Source: a virus. From it: 34,415 nucleotides of DNA. The notes under the pieces are model-generated. The model ran no database searches. It was not told the origin of the DNA and saw only the letters and a program-made list of their open reading frames with translations. Positions 15,850-22,556 of the stretch are shown piece after piece; the first letter of the stretch is position 1; each line of letters begins with the position of its first letter. The DNA lies in IMG/VR virus record IMGVR_UViG_3300027749_000306, positions 1-34,415 of that record; one strand, given 5' to 3'. Both the position numbers and the translations under genes were made by a program.

Positions 15850-16062
15850 ATGCGTTACAACACCATGAAAATTGAAAATGACGGAATGAATCGCGATCAC
15901 GGCTCGCTCTATGACCGTGGTGGTGCTGACAGCTATTACGGCCGCAAAATGACACCTCACTACTATGTTGGCAGCAGCCGCGTCACTGACCTGACGGACG
16001 AGCAGATTGCTGAGTACCGCGCTGGTTATGTTGAAAACACTGACCTCAAAGATTGGGGCTGA
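15850..16062 (+). CDS. Small conserved phage protein, DRGGADSYYGR type, 70 aa
   Basis: First rightward gene. Product MRYNTMKIENDGMNRDHG..., with the block YDRGGADSYYGRKMTPHYY, then VTDLTDEQIAEYRAGYVEN and a terminal DLKDWG. This DRG-x-AD-x-YYGR / PHYY / T-EQ-I-x-EY-x-GY layout is a small protein family I recall from many aquatic phages; function unknown. A longer in-frame start at 15838 exists, but its ATG overlaps the GGAG ribosome site, which is spaced correctly for the ATG at 15850. Expression is presumably from the operator-bearing promoter just upstream, suggesting an early gene. Confidence 0.8.
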   Translation: MRYNTMKIENDGMNRDHGSLYDRGGADSYYGRKMTPHYYVGSSRVTDLTDEQIAEYRAGYVENTDLKDWG

Positions 16063-16064
16063 TT

Positions 16065-16148
16065 ATGAAAAGCTTTTTGTGGGATGTGTTTGAACTCGCT
16101 GGGATTGCCACCTTTGTGGCGGCAATTCTCCTTATCATCAATTTTTAA
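16065..16148 (+). CDS. Single-pass membrane mini-protein, 27 aa
   Basis: Begins two bases after the previous stop: MKSFLWDVFELAGIATFVAAILLIINF. Residues about 10-26 are an unbroken hydrophobic helix, so it should insert in the inner membrane with a short N-terminal tail. Its stop shares one base with an upstream ATG of the next gene. Preserved spacing in the operon supports a real gene; short length limits confidence. Function unknown. Confidence 0.5.
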   Translation: MKSFLWDVFELAGIATFVAAILLIINF

Positions 16149-16159
16149 TGGAGATTAAC

Positions 16160-16483
16160 ATGGGCAAGGCAAAGAAAAACGACATCATCGCTATTGAGGA
16201 AACCTGCAGCATGACCAACCTGCACAGCACCACCAAAACTTATGAGGTTTTGTTTTTGGCGCGCGTAACTCGCTCTGATCGTCAGGGCATCGTGCAGGAG
16301 TTTAAAAAAATTGGCGGCACCAAGTGCAAGGCAGAGCGCCCTTACCGCGTGATGACCATTGACAATGCCGACAAGCAGGCACTGGCGCAGGTTTTGGCTG
16401 AGAAGCTTGAGGCTGAACCAAACAAAAACTATTACAACAACCCTAAATTGCTGATTGACGCTATTTTGACTGGCGTCGCGTAA
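16160..16483 (+). CDS. Hypothetical early protein, 107 aa
   Basis: Product starts MGKAKKNDIIAIEETCSM; no recognised family. It has an alpha/beta pattern: a strand-rich N-terminus (TTKTYEVLFLARVT), a helix (RQGIVQEFKKIGG), a second strand (YRVMTIDN) and C-terminal helices (ADKQALAQVLAEKLEAEP). The start at 16160 is chosen because ATGGAGATTAAC precedes it, with GGAG as ribosome site; the ATG at 16148 overlaps that site. The same 15 bases, ATGGAGATTAACATG, recur at the gene starting 16588. Lies in the early operon between the two promoter modules. Confidence 0.72.
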   Translation: MGKAKKNDIIAIEETCSMTNLHSTTKTYEVLFLARVTRSDRQGIVQEFKKIGGTKCKAERPYRVMTIDNADKQALAQVLAEKLEAEPNKNYYNNPKLLIDAILTGVA

Positions 16484-16494
16484 AAATAAAAAAG

Positions 16495-16545
16495 TGAAGT
16501 TTTTTCATTTTTGTTGTTGACATTATGAAAATACTTCACTAACCT
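16495..16545 (+). promoter_or_regulatory. Early promoter module 2, near-copy of module 1
   Basis: TTGACA at 16517-16522, 17-base spacer, then TAACCT at 16540-16545. TGAA-N5-TTCA sites occur at 16495-16507 (identical 13-mer TGAAGTTTTTTCA to module 1) and 16526-16538, again 31 bp apart and flanking the -35 box. The linking sequence TTTTTGTTGTTGACAT is also shared. It drives the gene at 16588. The second -10 box is weak, so activator dependence is possible. Confidence 0.65.
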
Positions 16546-16587
16546 ACAAACACTGACTTAAACCTTATGACATTTATGGAGATTAAC

Positions 16588-16905
16588 ATGTCAAACATCA
16601 CCGCACTCGTAGACGACTTCGCCGCCATCGACGCTCAGGTCAAGGAATTGACCAAGCAGCGCGATGCAATCAAAAAGCAGCTGCTGGAAGTGGCTGTATT
16701 TATGGCCAACGACAAAATGATTGAGTCCGCAACCTTTGCTGGCACAAAGGCTGACGTGGTCATTACCAAGACTTTCCCCACCACGTTCAGCAAGGATCTG
16801 GCGCAGACGCTGTTGTCGGCTGAGGACTTTGTCCGCTGCCACGCAACGGCCATCAAGCCGACCCTGACGCCTCGCGTCGTGGCCAAGTCCCCCGCGTTCG
16901 CGTGA
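16588..16905 (+). CDS. Hypothetical early protein with N-terminal coiled coil, 105 aa
   Basis: Product MSNITALVDDFAAIDAQVKEL..., with a coiled-coil helix at about 5-38 (AQVKELTKQRDAIKKQLLEVA). A strand region follows (ATFAGTKADVVITKTFPTTF), then a Ser/Ala-rich helix and a basic tail with Pro. This shape (coiled coil plus small beta domain) is common among small phage regulators and inhibitors, but I do not recognise a family. The start at 16588 is preferred over 16567 and 16576 because GGAG lies properly upstream. It has its own operator-containing promoter (16495-16545). Confidence 0.72.
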   Translation: MSNITALVDDFAAIDAQVKELTKQRDAIKKQLLEVAVFMANDKMIESATFAGTKADVVITKTFPTTFSKDLAQTLLSAEDFVRCHATAIKPTLTPRVVAKSPAFA

Positions 16906-16915
16906 GGGGGCTGCC

Positions 16916-17065
16916 ATGTCGAGGCTGATCAACACTTATCGCAAAGTGCCTTCTATGAAAAACCGCAGCAAGTTGCAGGCGTATTTGGAGCGGCACCCGA
17001 TGGCCATCTGCGTGGCCACTGACGCAGAAATTAACTTCCTCATATCAAACCAATTTTTAATTTAA
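16916..17065 (+). CDS. Small hypothetical protein, 49 aa
   Basis: ATG at 16916 preceded by GAGG; 10 bases after the previous stop. Product MSRLINTYRKVPSMKNRSKL... is basic in its first half, then has RHPMAICVATDAEINFLISN. The middle resembles a short helix-strand-helix unit, and similar small proteins with MAICVATxAE motifs occur in phages, but no function is known to me. The close spacing to genes on both sides supports translation. Confidence 0.55.
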   Translation: MSRLINTYRKVPSMKNRSKLQAYLERHPMAICVATDAEINFLISNQFLI

Positions 17066-17076
17066 GGAGAAATATC

Positions 17077-17277
17077 ATGACTGTAGAACAAGTTCTTGGA
17101 GCAAAATATCACGCTCGTCACTTGGCCGACCACGCAATGTTGGTTCATTACGCGGACAATTTCAATGTTATGAACTACCACGCCGCAAGAATGCATGAGG
17201 CATTTTTGGAATTGGCTGACGAAATGGGTTACGATGTCGTCCTCCGCAGCGCTGAACAGGAGCAGGAGGCGGCATGA
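17077..17277 (+). CDS. Hypothetical protein, 66 aa
   Basis: Product MTVEQVLGAKYHARHLADHA..., helical and His-rich, with FNVMNYHAARMHEAFLELADEMGY and an acidic end (EQEQEAA). A strong AAGGAG precedes the ATG. The stop overlaps the start of the HTH gene (ATGA), so the two are translationally coupled. No family recognised. Confidence 0.68.
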   Translation: MTVEQVLGAKYHARHLADHAMLVHYADNFNVMNYHAARMHEAFLELADEMGYDVVLRSAEQEQEAA

Positions 17278-17522
17278 AGGGCAGGGAATTAGGCGCGATC
17301 ATGGGGAGGCACAGTTTAACTGTGCCTGACCTCGCTCTGGTAATGGGCGTGACTAACCGCAGTGTGTTCAATTGGCTGTCTGACAACCACCAGATCCCCA
17401 ATTCGGTCAGTCTGCTGGTCAAGGCATTTGATCAGGGCATCATTACGGTGGAATGGCTTGCAAACAATTTAGAGGCATCGCCAGAGGACGAACCACCACC
17501 CAAAGGCACCCCAGCAGCATAA
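17274..17522 (+). CDS. Small helix-turn-helix regulator, 82 aa
   Basis: Product MKGRELGAIMGRHSLTVPDL... Residues about 10-50 fit a Cro/CI-like helix-turn-helix: LTVPDLALVMGVTNRSVFNWLSDN, with the recognition helix around TNRSVFNWL. The next segment PNSVSLLVKAFDQGIITVEWL resembles the later helices of XRE-type domains; the tail is Pro/Glu-rich. It overlaps the 66-aa gene by 4 bases and is followed directly by a strong terminator. It is a candidate binder of the TGAA-N5-TTCA sites at the head of this operon, an inference from location only. Confidence 0.8.
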   Translation: MKGRELGAIMGRHSLTVPDLALVMGVTNRSVFNWLSDNHQIPNSVSLLVKAFDQGIITVEWLANNLEASPEDEPPPKGTPAA

Positions 17523-17530
17523 AACGAAAG

Positions 17531-17552
17531 AGGCCGCTCAGCGGCCTTTTTT
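17531..17552 (+). terminator. Strong bidirectional terminator
   Basis: AGGCCGC (17531-17537) and GCGGCCT (17541-17547) form a perfect 7-bp stem with loop TCA, followed by six T (17547-17552) on the plus strand and by CTCTTTC on the minus strand. It separates the rightward early operon from the convergent gene ending at 17559. Confidence 0.9.
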
Positions 17553-17558
17553 GTGCGT

Positions 17559-18161
17559 TTAAAACGGCATCGGATCATTGAGGTCAGCCATTGATTGTTC
17601 AAGCGCATTCCGATCTTTCATGATATTGGTTTTGACCTGCGTGATTTCGGCGCCCTTCCAGATCTCTTTGGCCCTGACAATTTCGGGGAAGCCGGCAATT
17701 AGGCGCCCGATTTCGTCCATCGTGTAGATTTGCACCCACCGACTATCAGCCGAAACATCTTTCACATCCTCATTGTAACGCACGAGGGCGGCCACCGTGC
17801 CGTTGGATAGGGGAATTTCCCACACCGTCGGCTTGAGCCGCTCACGGCCCATTTCTGTAGCTTTACGGTCGAGAGCGAGCCAGGCGACGATCATGCGCCG
17901 TGCTTCGGTGCGGACGTCGTCGAGGGAGCCGTACCAAATCGCTCGGTCGAGCTTGTGCCGCTGCGAGTCAAACTTGGCACGCAGTTCGGGATCGACCATC
18001 AGCCGCAGCCGGTCGGCTCCCCACTTCGCCTCCATGTCCCGCGCAACGAGATCCACCTCATCGATCTCCGCCTGACCGCCGAAGTAGGTCGAGGGGTGCG
18101 ACTGCCAAGTGGGTTCAGCCGGTTTAGTCGCCGGCTGATTGCTGGTTGGTTTCTTCGCCAT
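17559..18161 (-). CDS. Hypothetical phage protein, 200 aa
   Basis: Product MAKKPTSNQPATKPAEPTWQS..., with a Pro/Thr-rich start and then a mostly helical body. Segments visible are EIDEVDLVARDMEAKWGADRLR (about 32-53), LRAKFDSQRHKLDRAIW, ARRMIVAWLALDRKATEMG (about 87-105), and RWVQIYTMDEIGRLIAGFPEIV. I recall similar proteins beside replication genes in phages but no function. Last gene of the leftward replication operon, overlapping the preceding gene by 38 bases and ending at the shared terminator. GGAG precedes the ATG. Confidence 0.75.
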   Translation of the reverse strand: MAKKPTSNQPATKPAEPTWQSHPSTYFGGQAEIDEVDLVARDMEAKWGADRLRLMVDPELRAKFDSQRHKLDRAIWYGSLDDVRTEARRMIVAWLALDRKATEMGRERLKPTVWEIPLSNGTVAALVRYNEDVKDVSADSRWVQIYTMDEIGRLIAGFPEIVRAKEIWKGAEITQVKTNIMKDRNALEQSMADLNDPMPF

Positions 18162-18462
18162 TCATGCGCTCCATTAATTTTTGGATGATCCATTCGACTT
18201 TGTCTGGGTAATGCTCGATCAAAAGCTTGTAGTCTTTGCTCGACACAACAACCCGACTTGAGCTTATCGTTATTTGCCAAACATTCTTTTTGGCTTTTTT
18301 GTAATAAAACAGTTTGAAGTTTGAAAACTTCTCATTGCTCCACCCTTCAATTTTTACAGCGTGCCAGTCGCCTTCTTTAAAAACTTCAACCTCGTCAGGC
18401 CTAACAACCAAAAATCTCAACCCAACTTTTCTGTGGCCGTCTTCAATAAGTTCAGTGCTCAT
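18124..18462 (-). CDS. Hypothetical protein, 112 aa
   Basis: Product MSTELIEDGHRKVGLRFLVV..., strand-rich with aromatic and Lys residues (FSNFKLFYYKKAKKNVWQI, then SSRVVVSSKDYKLLIEHYP) and a C-terminal amphipathic helix (VEWIIQKLMERMN). I choose the ATG at 18462, seven bases after GGAGGA, over the ATG at 18477 that overlaps this ribosome site. The 3' end overlaps the 200-aa gene. No recognised family. Confidence 0.68.
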   Translation of the reverse strand: MSTELIEDGHRKVGLRFLVVRPDEVEVFKEGDWHAVKIEGWSNEKFSNFKLFYYKKAKKNVWQITISSSRVVVSSKDYKLLIEHYPDKVEWIIQKLMERMNGEETNQQSAGD

Positions 18463-18533
18463 AACTTCGTCCTCCATGTCCCTAGGAAGTCCCTAGTTAT
18501 TTGCCTAGTAATATGAGCCGCGCCAATCGTCAA

Positions 18534-18747
18534 GGGACAAAAATCTGGACATTTGCGCGGGACACTGCGGCACTCCCCTGTAAGGGGGAGTGTCCGCGTA
18601 AGCTGTCCCTTGTGTCCCGCAAGCAAAAAGTCTTGTCGGGAAAGTGTCCCTTTCAACTGTCCCGTTACTGTCCCGCACTGTCCCGCAAAAGTTAAGCATT
18701 TGTAATCCAACAATAATTTGCCCAACTGCCAACTGTCCCGTGGGACA
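18534..18747. repeat. TGTCCC iteron cluster with hairpin, beside primase/helicase
   Basis: TGTCCC occurs at 18604, 18613, 18645, 18658, 18669, 18679 and 18734, with inverted GGGACA copies near 18533, 18560 and 18742. The last pair forms TGTCCC-GT-GGGACA (18734-18747), inside the 3' end of the primase gene. A strong hairpin, CACTCCCC (18571-18578) with GGGGAGTG (18585-18592), extendable by GCGG/CCGC, lies in the same stretch, and GGACACT/AGTGTCC offers a competing fold. Dense short iterons next to a replication gene suggest an origin or a binding array for the phage replication protein; this is inference. Confidence 0.55.
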
Positions 18748-20869
18748 CTAAGCGCTCAACAGCCCTTGCAAACGTCTTCCGCTTCGTGTCTTCGCCATTT
18801 GGGTTGCCAGCATAGTAATATTGGCGCCAAGCATTGACGTTAACGACCCGTGTGTTGGCTGGGATCTGCGACAGGCCGACCATTTCGCCACCCTCATTGA
18901 TAGCCATTCTAAGCGCCGCTAAAACCGTTTTGTCATTCGCATTGAGGGTTCGGTCGATCTTCTTTTTGGCGGGCGTTTCGGATATCTCAATCGGCACCAG
19001 AGCAAGGCTCTTGTGTTCCGGATCTATAGCACTGAGTGCTACAGTTTCCATTTGGAACATAAGCTTGAAACCGTCCTCGCCGTCCTTCTGTTTGGTCACG
19101 AGGATCTGCCCGATGCGCTCGTCCGAGTTCTCGTCGGATATGCGCGTCAGCTCCAGTTCCGCGTCCACAGCGCCGAGGAGGCTGCTGTGACCGCGTTGTC
19201 CGCGTGCCTCGTCCTTGCCGCTGTGGTGGACGATCATGACGGCGGATCCGGTCGCCTGCTGCAGGAGGCCGATGATATTAATAAAGGCGCCCATGTCCTC
19301 GGAGGTGTTTTCGTTGCCGCCGGCGAAGGCCCGCGCCAGCGTGTCGATGACAATCAGCTTCGGCTTGATGTTGTTCTTTTTGATTGAAGCAAGGAGTCCG
19401 GCTAGGTCTTCCATTGTCGAGCGCAGGTTAAGTTGGCTCTTCAGGAAATACAGGTTCGGTATCTCTGGCATGTCGTGACGCTTGCGGAGGGCGTCTAGAC
19501 GACGTTTGAGGCCAGCGCCGCCCTCACCCGCAATATAAACGACGTCGCCCGCCTCAGACTTCTTACCAAAGGCCATGAGGCCCAAGGCGACGCAGGCGCT
19601 TAGGTAAAGCGCCACAAACGATTTAAACGTGCCAGGCTTGCCGTAGAGGGCCACGAAGGCCATCATGGGTATGAGGTCTTGCAGCAGCCACTTCACCTGC
19701 TCGTCGGTAAGTTTTGTTGAAGGGATAAGGAGATACTTGTCCTTGATCTTTGGCTTTTCGTTGTCGCTGCTGAAGTTATCCTCGTCCGAATACCCAAATG
19801 CCGATTTGGGTATTGCGATAAATGGCTCTTTCGAAAACTTCAGCAAAATCTCGCCAGTTTCGGAATCGATCGTGTATTCCGTCGGGTCAAAAGGGCGAGC
19901 GGTGTCCTTTACCGAACGCTCTTCCTTGGCGTGGTCAGACACTTTATCCCACCACTGCGCGGCGGCAGTGTTCCACTTTTGCGTGAAGAGCGATATTCCG
20001 CGATTTTCCCGTTCTAGTAGAACGGCATTGTCGGTCTCAGGCTCAACAATTCGTGATTTCGTTTTCTTTTCATAGACTTCGAACGCTTTCTTCATCTCAG
20101 TTGTGAGGAATGCATCATTGATCATCGGGGCTTCGCGCCGAAGGTTAACAAGTGTCCCCCAGATCAGGCGCGTCATGTATTCCTCGCGGCCATCTTGAAC
20201 GCGGCCAGAAATCGAGATCTCATACTTCGGCGATGAAGTTTTTTCACCTTTGACGTTTGTTGTTGTCTTGCCGCCAAATTCCTCGGCGAGGTGATCAATC
20301 TCCTCGCATAGCCACTGCGGGCATTCGGCGACGTCTATTTCATGCGGGCCGTTATTCTCGGCCCAGTCGTAATTTTTGCCTGACTCGTGCAGACTGGGGG
20401 CAATGACGGCGAAGCCGCCCTGTCCGCGTATGTCGATGCCGAGGCTTGTCTTGCAGGTGGGTGCCGACCATCCGGCGGGGATCTTGAAGAAGTATTGCAG
20501 GCCACCGCCGCCAGTTTTTTGAAAGACGGTCTCAAGTTCGCCGGCTGTCTGCTGTCGGTCTTGCATGGCCTGCCACCACCCTGCCGCCGACTCGTGCCGC
20601 TGAATGTCGAGGTCGATGACGACGATGTTGGAGGCTTGGCCGGTGATGATGCCGATATTCTTTTCTTTGACGTAGTCGCCATTGGCGCCGTACCAGCGCT
20701 CGAAGGTAAGGTCGGGGACCAGTTCCTGCTGGAGCGGCCGCCACTCGACGAGCGGTCGCTTCCACTGCTTACCTTTTTGTGGGCTGACGGCGGGAACGAT
20801 TTGCCATTTAAGCGTGCGGTAAAACCTTGCCCAGTCGGCGGTGCCGCCAAATTCCAAGTCGTAATTCAT
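18692..20869 (-). CDS. Bifunctional primase-polymerase / RepA-like helicase
   Basis: About 725 aa. N-terminal Prim-Pol (AEP) region, residue numbers counted from the upstream Met: NIGIITGQASNIVVIDLD (about 75-92, DLD as metal site), KTGGGGLQYFFKIP (122-135) and DIRGQGGFAVIAPSLHESG (150-168). C-terminal RecA/RepA-type ATPase: Walker A GKPGTFKS (414-421), AGEGGAGLKRRLDAL, Walker B LIVIDTLAR (509-517) and VMIVHHSGKD (548-557). It should prime and unwind phage DNA. I prefer the ATG at 20869, one base after the methyltransferase stop, over 20881 which overlaps that gene. The 3' end contains iteron sequences and the middle a 13-mer identical to the early operator. Confidence 0.9.
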   Translation of the reverse strand: MNYDLEFGGTADWARFYRTLKWQIVPAVSPQKGKQWKRPLVEWRPLQQELVPDLTFERWYGANGDYVKEKNIGIITGQASNIVVIDLDIQRHESAAGWWQAMQDRQQTAGELETVFQKTGGGGLQYFFKIPAGWSAPTCKTSLGIDIRGQGGFAVIAPSLHESGKNYDWAENNGPHEIDVAECPQWLCEEIDHLAEEFGGKTTTNVKGEKTSSPKYEISISGRVQDGREEYMTRLIWGTLVNLRREAPMINDAFLTTEMKKAFEVYEKKTKSRIVEPETDNAVLLERENRGISLFTQKWNTAAAQWWDKVSDHAKEERSVKDTARPFDPTEYTIDSETGEILLKFSKEPFIAIPKSAFGYSDEDNFSSDNEKPKIKDKYLLIPSTKLTDEQVKWLLQDLIPMMAFVALYGKPGTFKSFVALYLSACVALGLMAFGKKSEAGDVVYIAGEGGAGLKRRLDALRKRHDMPEIPNLYFLKSQLNLRSTMEDLAGLLASIKKNNIKPKLIVIDTLARAFAGGNENTSEDMGAFINIIGLLQQATGSAVMIVHHSGKDEARGQRGHSSLLGAVDAELELTRISDENSDERIGQILVTKQKDGEDGFKLMFQMETVALSAIDPEHKSLALVPIEISETPAKKKIDRTLNANDKTVLAALRMAINEGGEMVGLSQIPANTRVVNVNAWRQYYYAGNPNGEDTKRKTFARAVERLVSHGTVGSWANYCWITNA
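20234..20246. promoter_or_regulatory. Third copy of the TGAAGTTTTTTCA operator-like 13-mer
   Basis: Exact copy of the 13-mer at 15762 and 16495, here inside the primase/helicase coding sequence and followed by TTTGACG. It could be an intragenic site for the same regulator or coincidence; the coding frame (Gly-Glu-Lys-Thr-Ser) fully accommodates it. Confidence 0.3.
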
Positions 20870-20870
20870 G

Positions 20871-22556
20871 TTATTTTCCATTTTTTATCTCAATATAATT
20901 TTGTATGCGTTTGCCGATCCAGTGCATTACAGGAACGGCCATGCTGTTGCCAAGGGCTTTATATCGCGGGCCATCGGCGGCGTTTGGGATTGCAGTGTAG
21001 TCGTCAGGAAAACCTTGCAATCGCTCACACTCGCGCGGGGTCAGGCGGCGCACTGCCATTTGTTGTGCAATTACATGACTTGGCCTGCTTGGCCTGTCTT
21101 CTCCTTCAGCGCGTAAAGTACCTGCTTTGTCATCTTCCATCCAATAACCCTGTCCACTCTCGCGTATGACAATTGGTTGCATTACGGCTGTGCCTCCTTG
21201 TGCCGCAGTTGGGTTTAACCCAGATGCGGCATCCAATGTCTTGCTGGTGATTGCATCCATATCAACATAAAACCCGCCCTCTGGCCGATCGGGCCGCTTA
21301 TTGCCGCCAAAGATATTGATTGGTTGCGCTACCGCCATACTTCCCCCACCATTTGCATCATATGCGCCAAGAGAGCGAAGCGTAGGCGACATGTCCGTTG
21401 TAGCGTCACTGCCGTAGTCTTTTGAGTTAAATGCAATTGGTTGTACTACATGCATGTTGCTATTTGAACTTAAAGTTCCAGTCGGCAGCTCACTTTCAGC
21501 CCTTGATCTGTTTGTCGCACTTGTAATTTGCGCCAAATCAAATGCTATTGGTTGCATGACAGCTGTTGTTGTGCTGTTTTGAATACCGCCTGGTGCTCTG
21601 GATAATAAAGCATTAGAAACTTCAGTGTAACTTGCAGTATTTACTGTGCCATCAGACCCATGCAATATAATACCAATTGGTTGCGCTACTAAATCTGTTG
21701 CATCTTTCCAATCGCGAGCCTTCATTGCGCTGGCAGTTCCATCTTCAACATATTCGCCAAATGCAACCATACGGGCAGCTAAAACAGCACCAGCAATCTG
21801 ATTTCTTATCGGACCATCTTTGGCACGCGCGTCTAATGTTGGATTTAATTCGGTGAAATTACCTCCAGAAGGGCCAATTTCAATGCCTCTGGCAGATCCT
21901 TTCCCCGCACTGCGGCTCGGCGCAATATCCCTGCGCACGCCTTCGCGCTCAAAAAGTATTTCTGCTGGATCGAATCCGTCTCTAGCACTTGCGACAACGA
22001 ACACACGACGGCGTCGTTGGGCCACTCCGAAATATTGGGCATCAAGGACACGCCACGCTGCTGATCTTTTGGGACCAACAACCAAACCAGCGTTTGTCCA
22101 CTTTCCCCCTGTCGGGATGAGGGGGGCATCATTTCCCGTAAGGGCGGCAAGGAAGCATCCGAAGGCGTTGTCTTTGACGGACAAGACGCCGGGGACGTTT
22201 TCCCAGACGATGATGGCAGGGGGTCGTGCTGCATCATGTCGAACATTGTCAATTGCATCGGCCAATCTCACAAATTCTAATGTTAAATTTCCACGATCGT
22301 CTGACAGCGATTGGCGCAATCCCGCCACGCTAAACGCTTGACAGGGCGTTCCACCCACTAACAAATCGGCATCAACAATCCAATCCTGATCACGCAAAAC
22401 GGTAAAATCACCGTGGCATGGCGTGTCGGGGTAATGATATGCCAATACTTGACGAGGGAATTTTTCTATTTCGCTAAATGCCAGTGGCTGCCAGCCAATG
22501 GGGTGCCACGCCACTGTTGCCGCCTCTATTCCTGAGCATACTGATAAATATTTCAT
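20871..22556 (-). CDS. DNA cytosine-C5 methyltransferase with repeated variable region
   Basis: 561-aa m5C methyltransferase. Motif I LSVCSGIEAATVAW (4-17), motif IV GGTPCQAFSVAG (68-79, catalytic Cys 72), motif VI WENVPG (118-123), motif VIII QRRRRVFVVA (180-189), motif IX TPRECERLQGFPDDY (about 506-520) and motif X KALGNSMAVPV near the C-terminus are all present, so it should be active. The target-recognition region between VIII and IX is unusually long (about 300 aa). It holds at least five units ending in V/A-x-QPI (AQPIGI, MQPIAF, VQPIAF, AQPINI, MQPIVI). The ribosome site AAGGA derives from the last word of the array at 22557-23484. Likely protects phage DNA from restriction. Confidence 0.92.
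   Translation of the reverse strand: MKYLSVCSGIEAATVAWHPIGWQPLAFSEIEKFPRQVLAYHYPDTPCHGDFTVLRDQDWIVDADLLVGGTPCQAFSVAGLRQSLSDDRGNLTLEFVRLADAIDNVRHDAARPPAIIVWENVPGVLSVKDNAFGCFLAALTGNDAPLIPTGGKWTNAGLVVGPKRSAAWRVLDAQYFGVAQRRRRVFVVASARDGFDPAEILFEREGVRRDIAPSRSAGKGSARGIEIGPSGGNFTELNPTLDARAKDGPIRNQIAGAVLAARMVAFGEYVEDGTASAMKARDWKDATDLVAQPIGIILHGSDGTVNTASYTEVSNALLSRAPGGIQNSTTTAVMQPIAFDLAQITSATNRSRAESELPTGTLSSNSNMHVVQPIAFNSKDYGSDATTDMSPTLRSLGAYDANGGGSMAVAQPINIFGGNKRPDRPEGGFYVDMDAITSKTLDAASGLNPTAAQGGTAVMQPIVIRESGQGYWMEDDKAGTLRAEGEDRPSRPSHVIAQQMAVRRLTPRECERLQGFPDDYTAIPNAADGPRYKALGNSMAVPVMHWIGKRIQNYIEIKNGK

Noticed and set aside
18459-18732. Minus-strand small ORFs between primase and the 112-aa gene
   Set aside because: They cover the iterons and hairpin, are Cys/Thr/Arg mixtures, and have no good ribosome sites; the region is better explained as regulatory.
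20387-21169. 260-aa plus-strand frame
   Set aside because: Lies opposite the primase/helicase and methyltransferase genes, spanning their junction; no domain.
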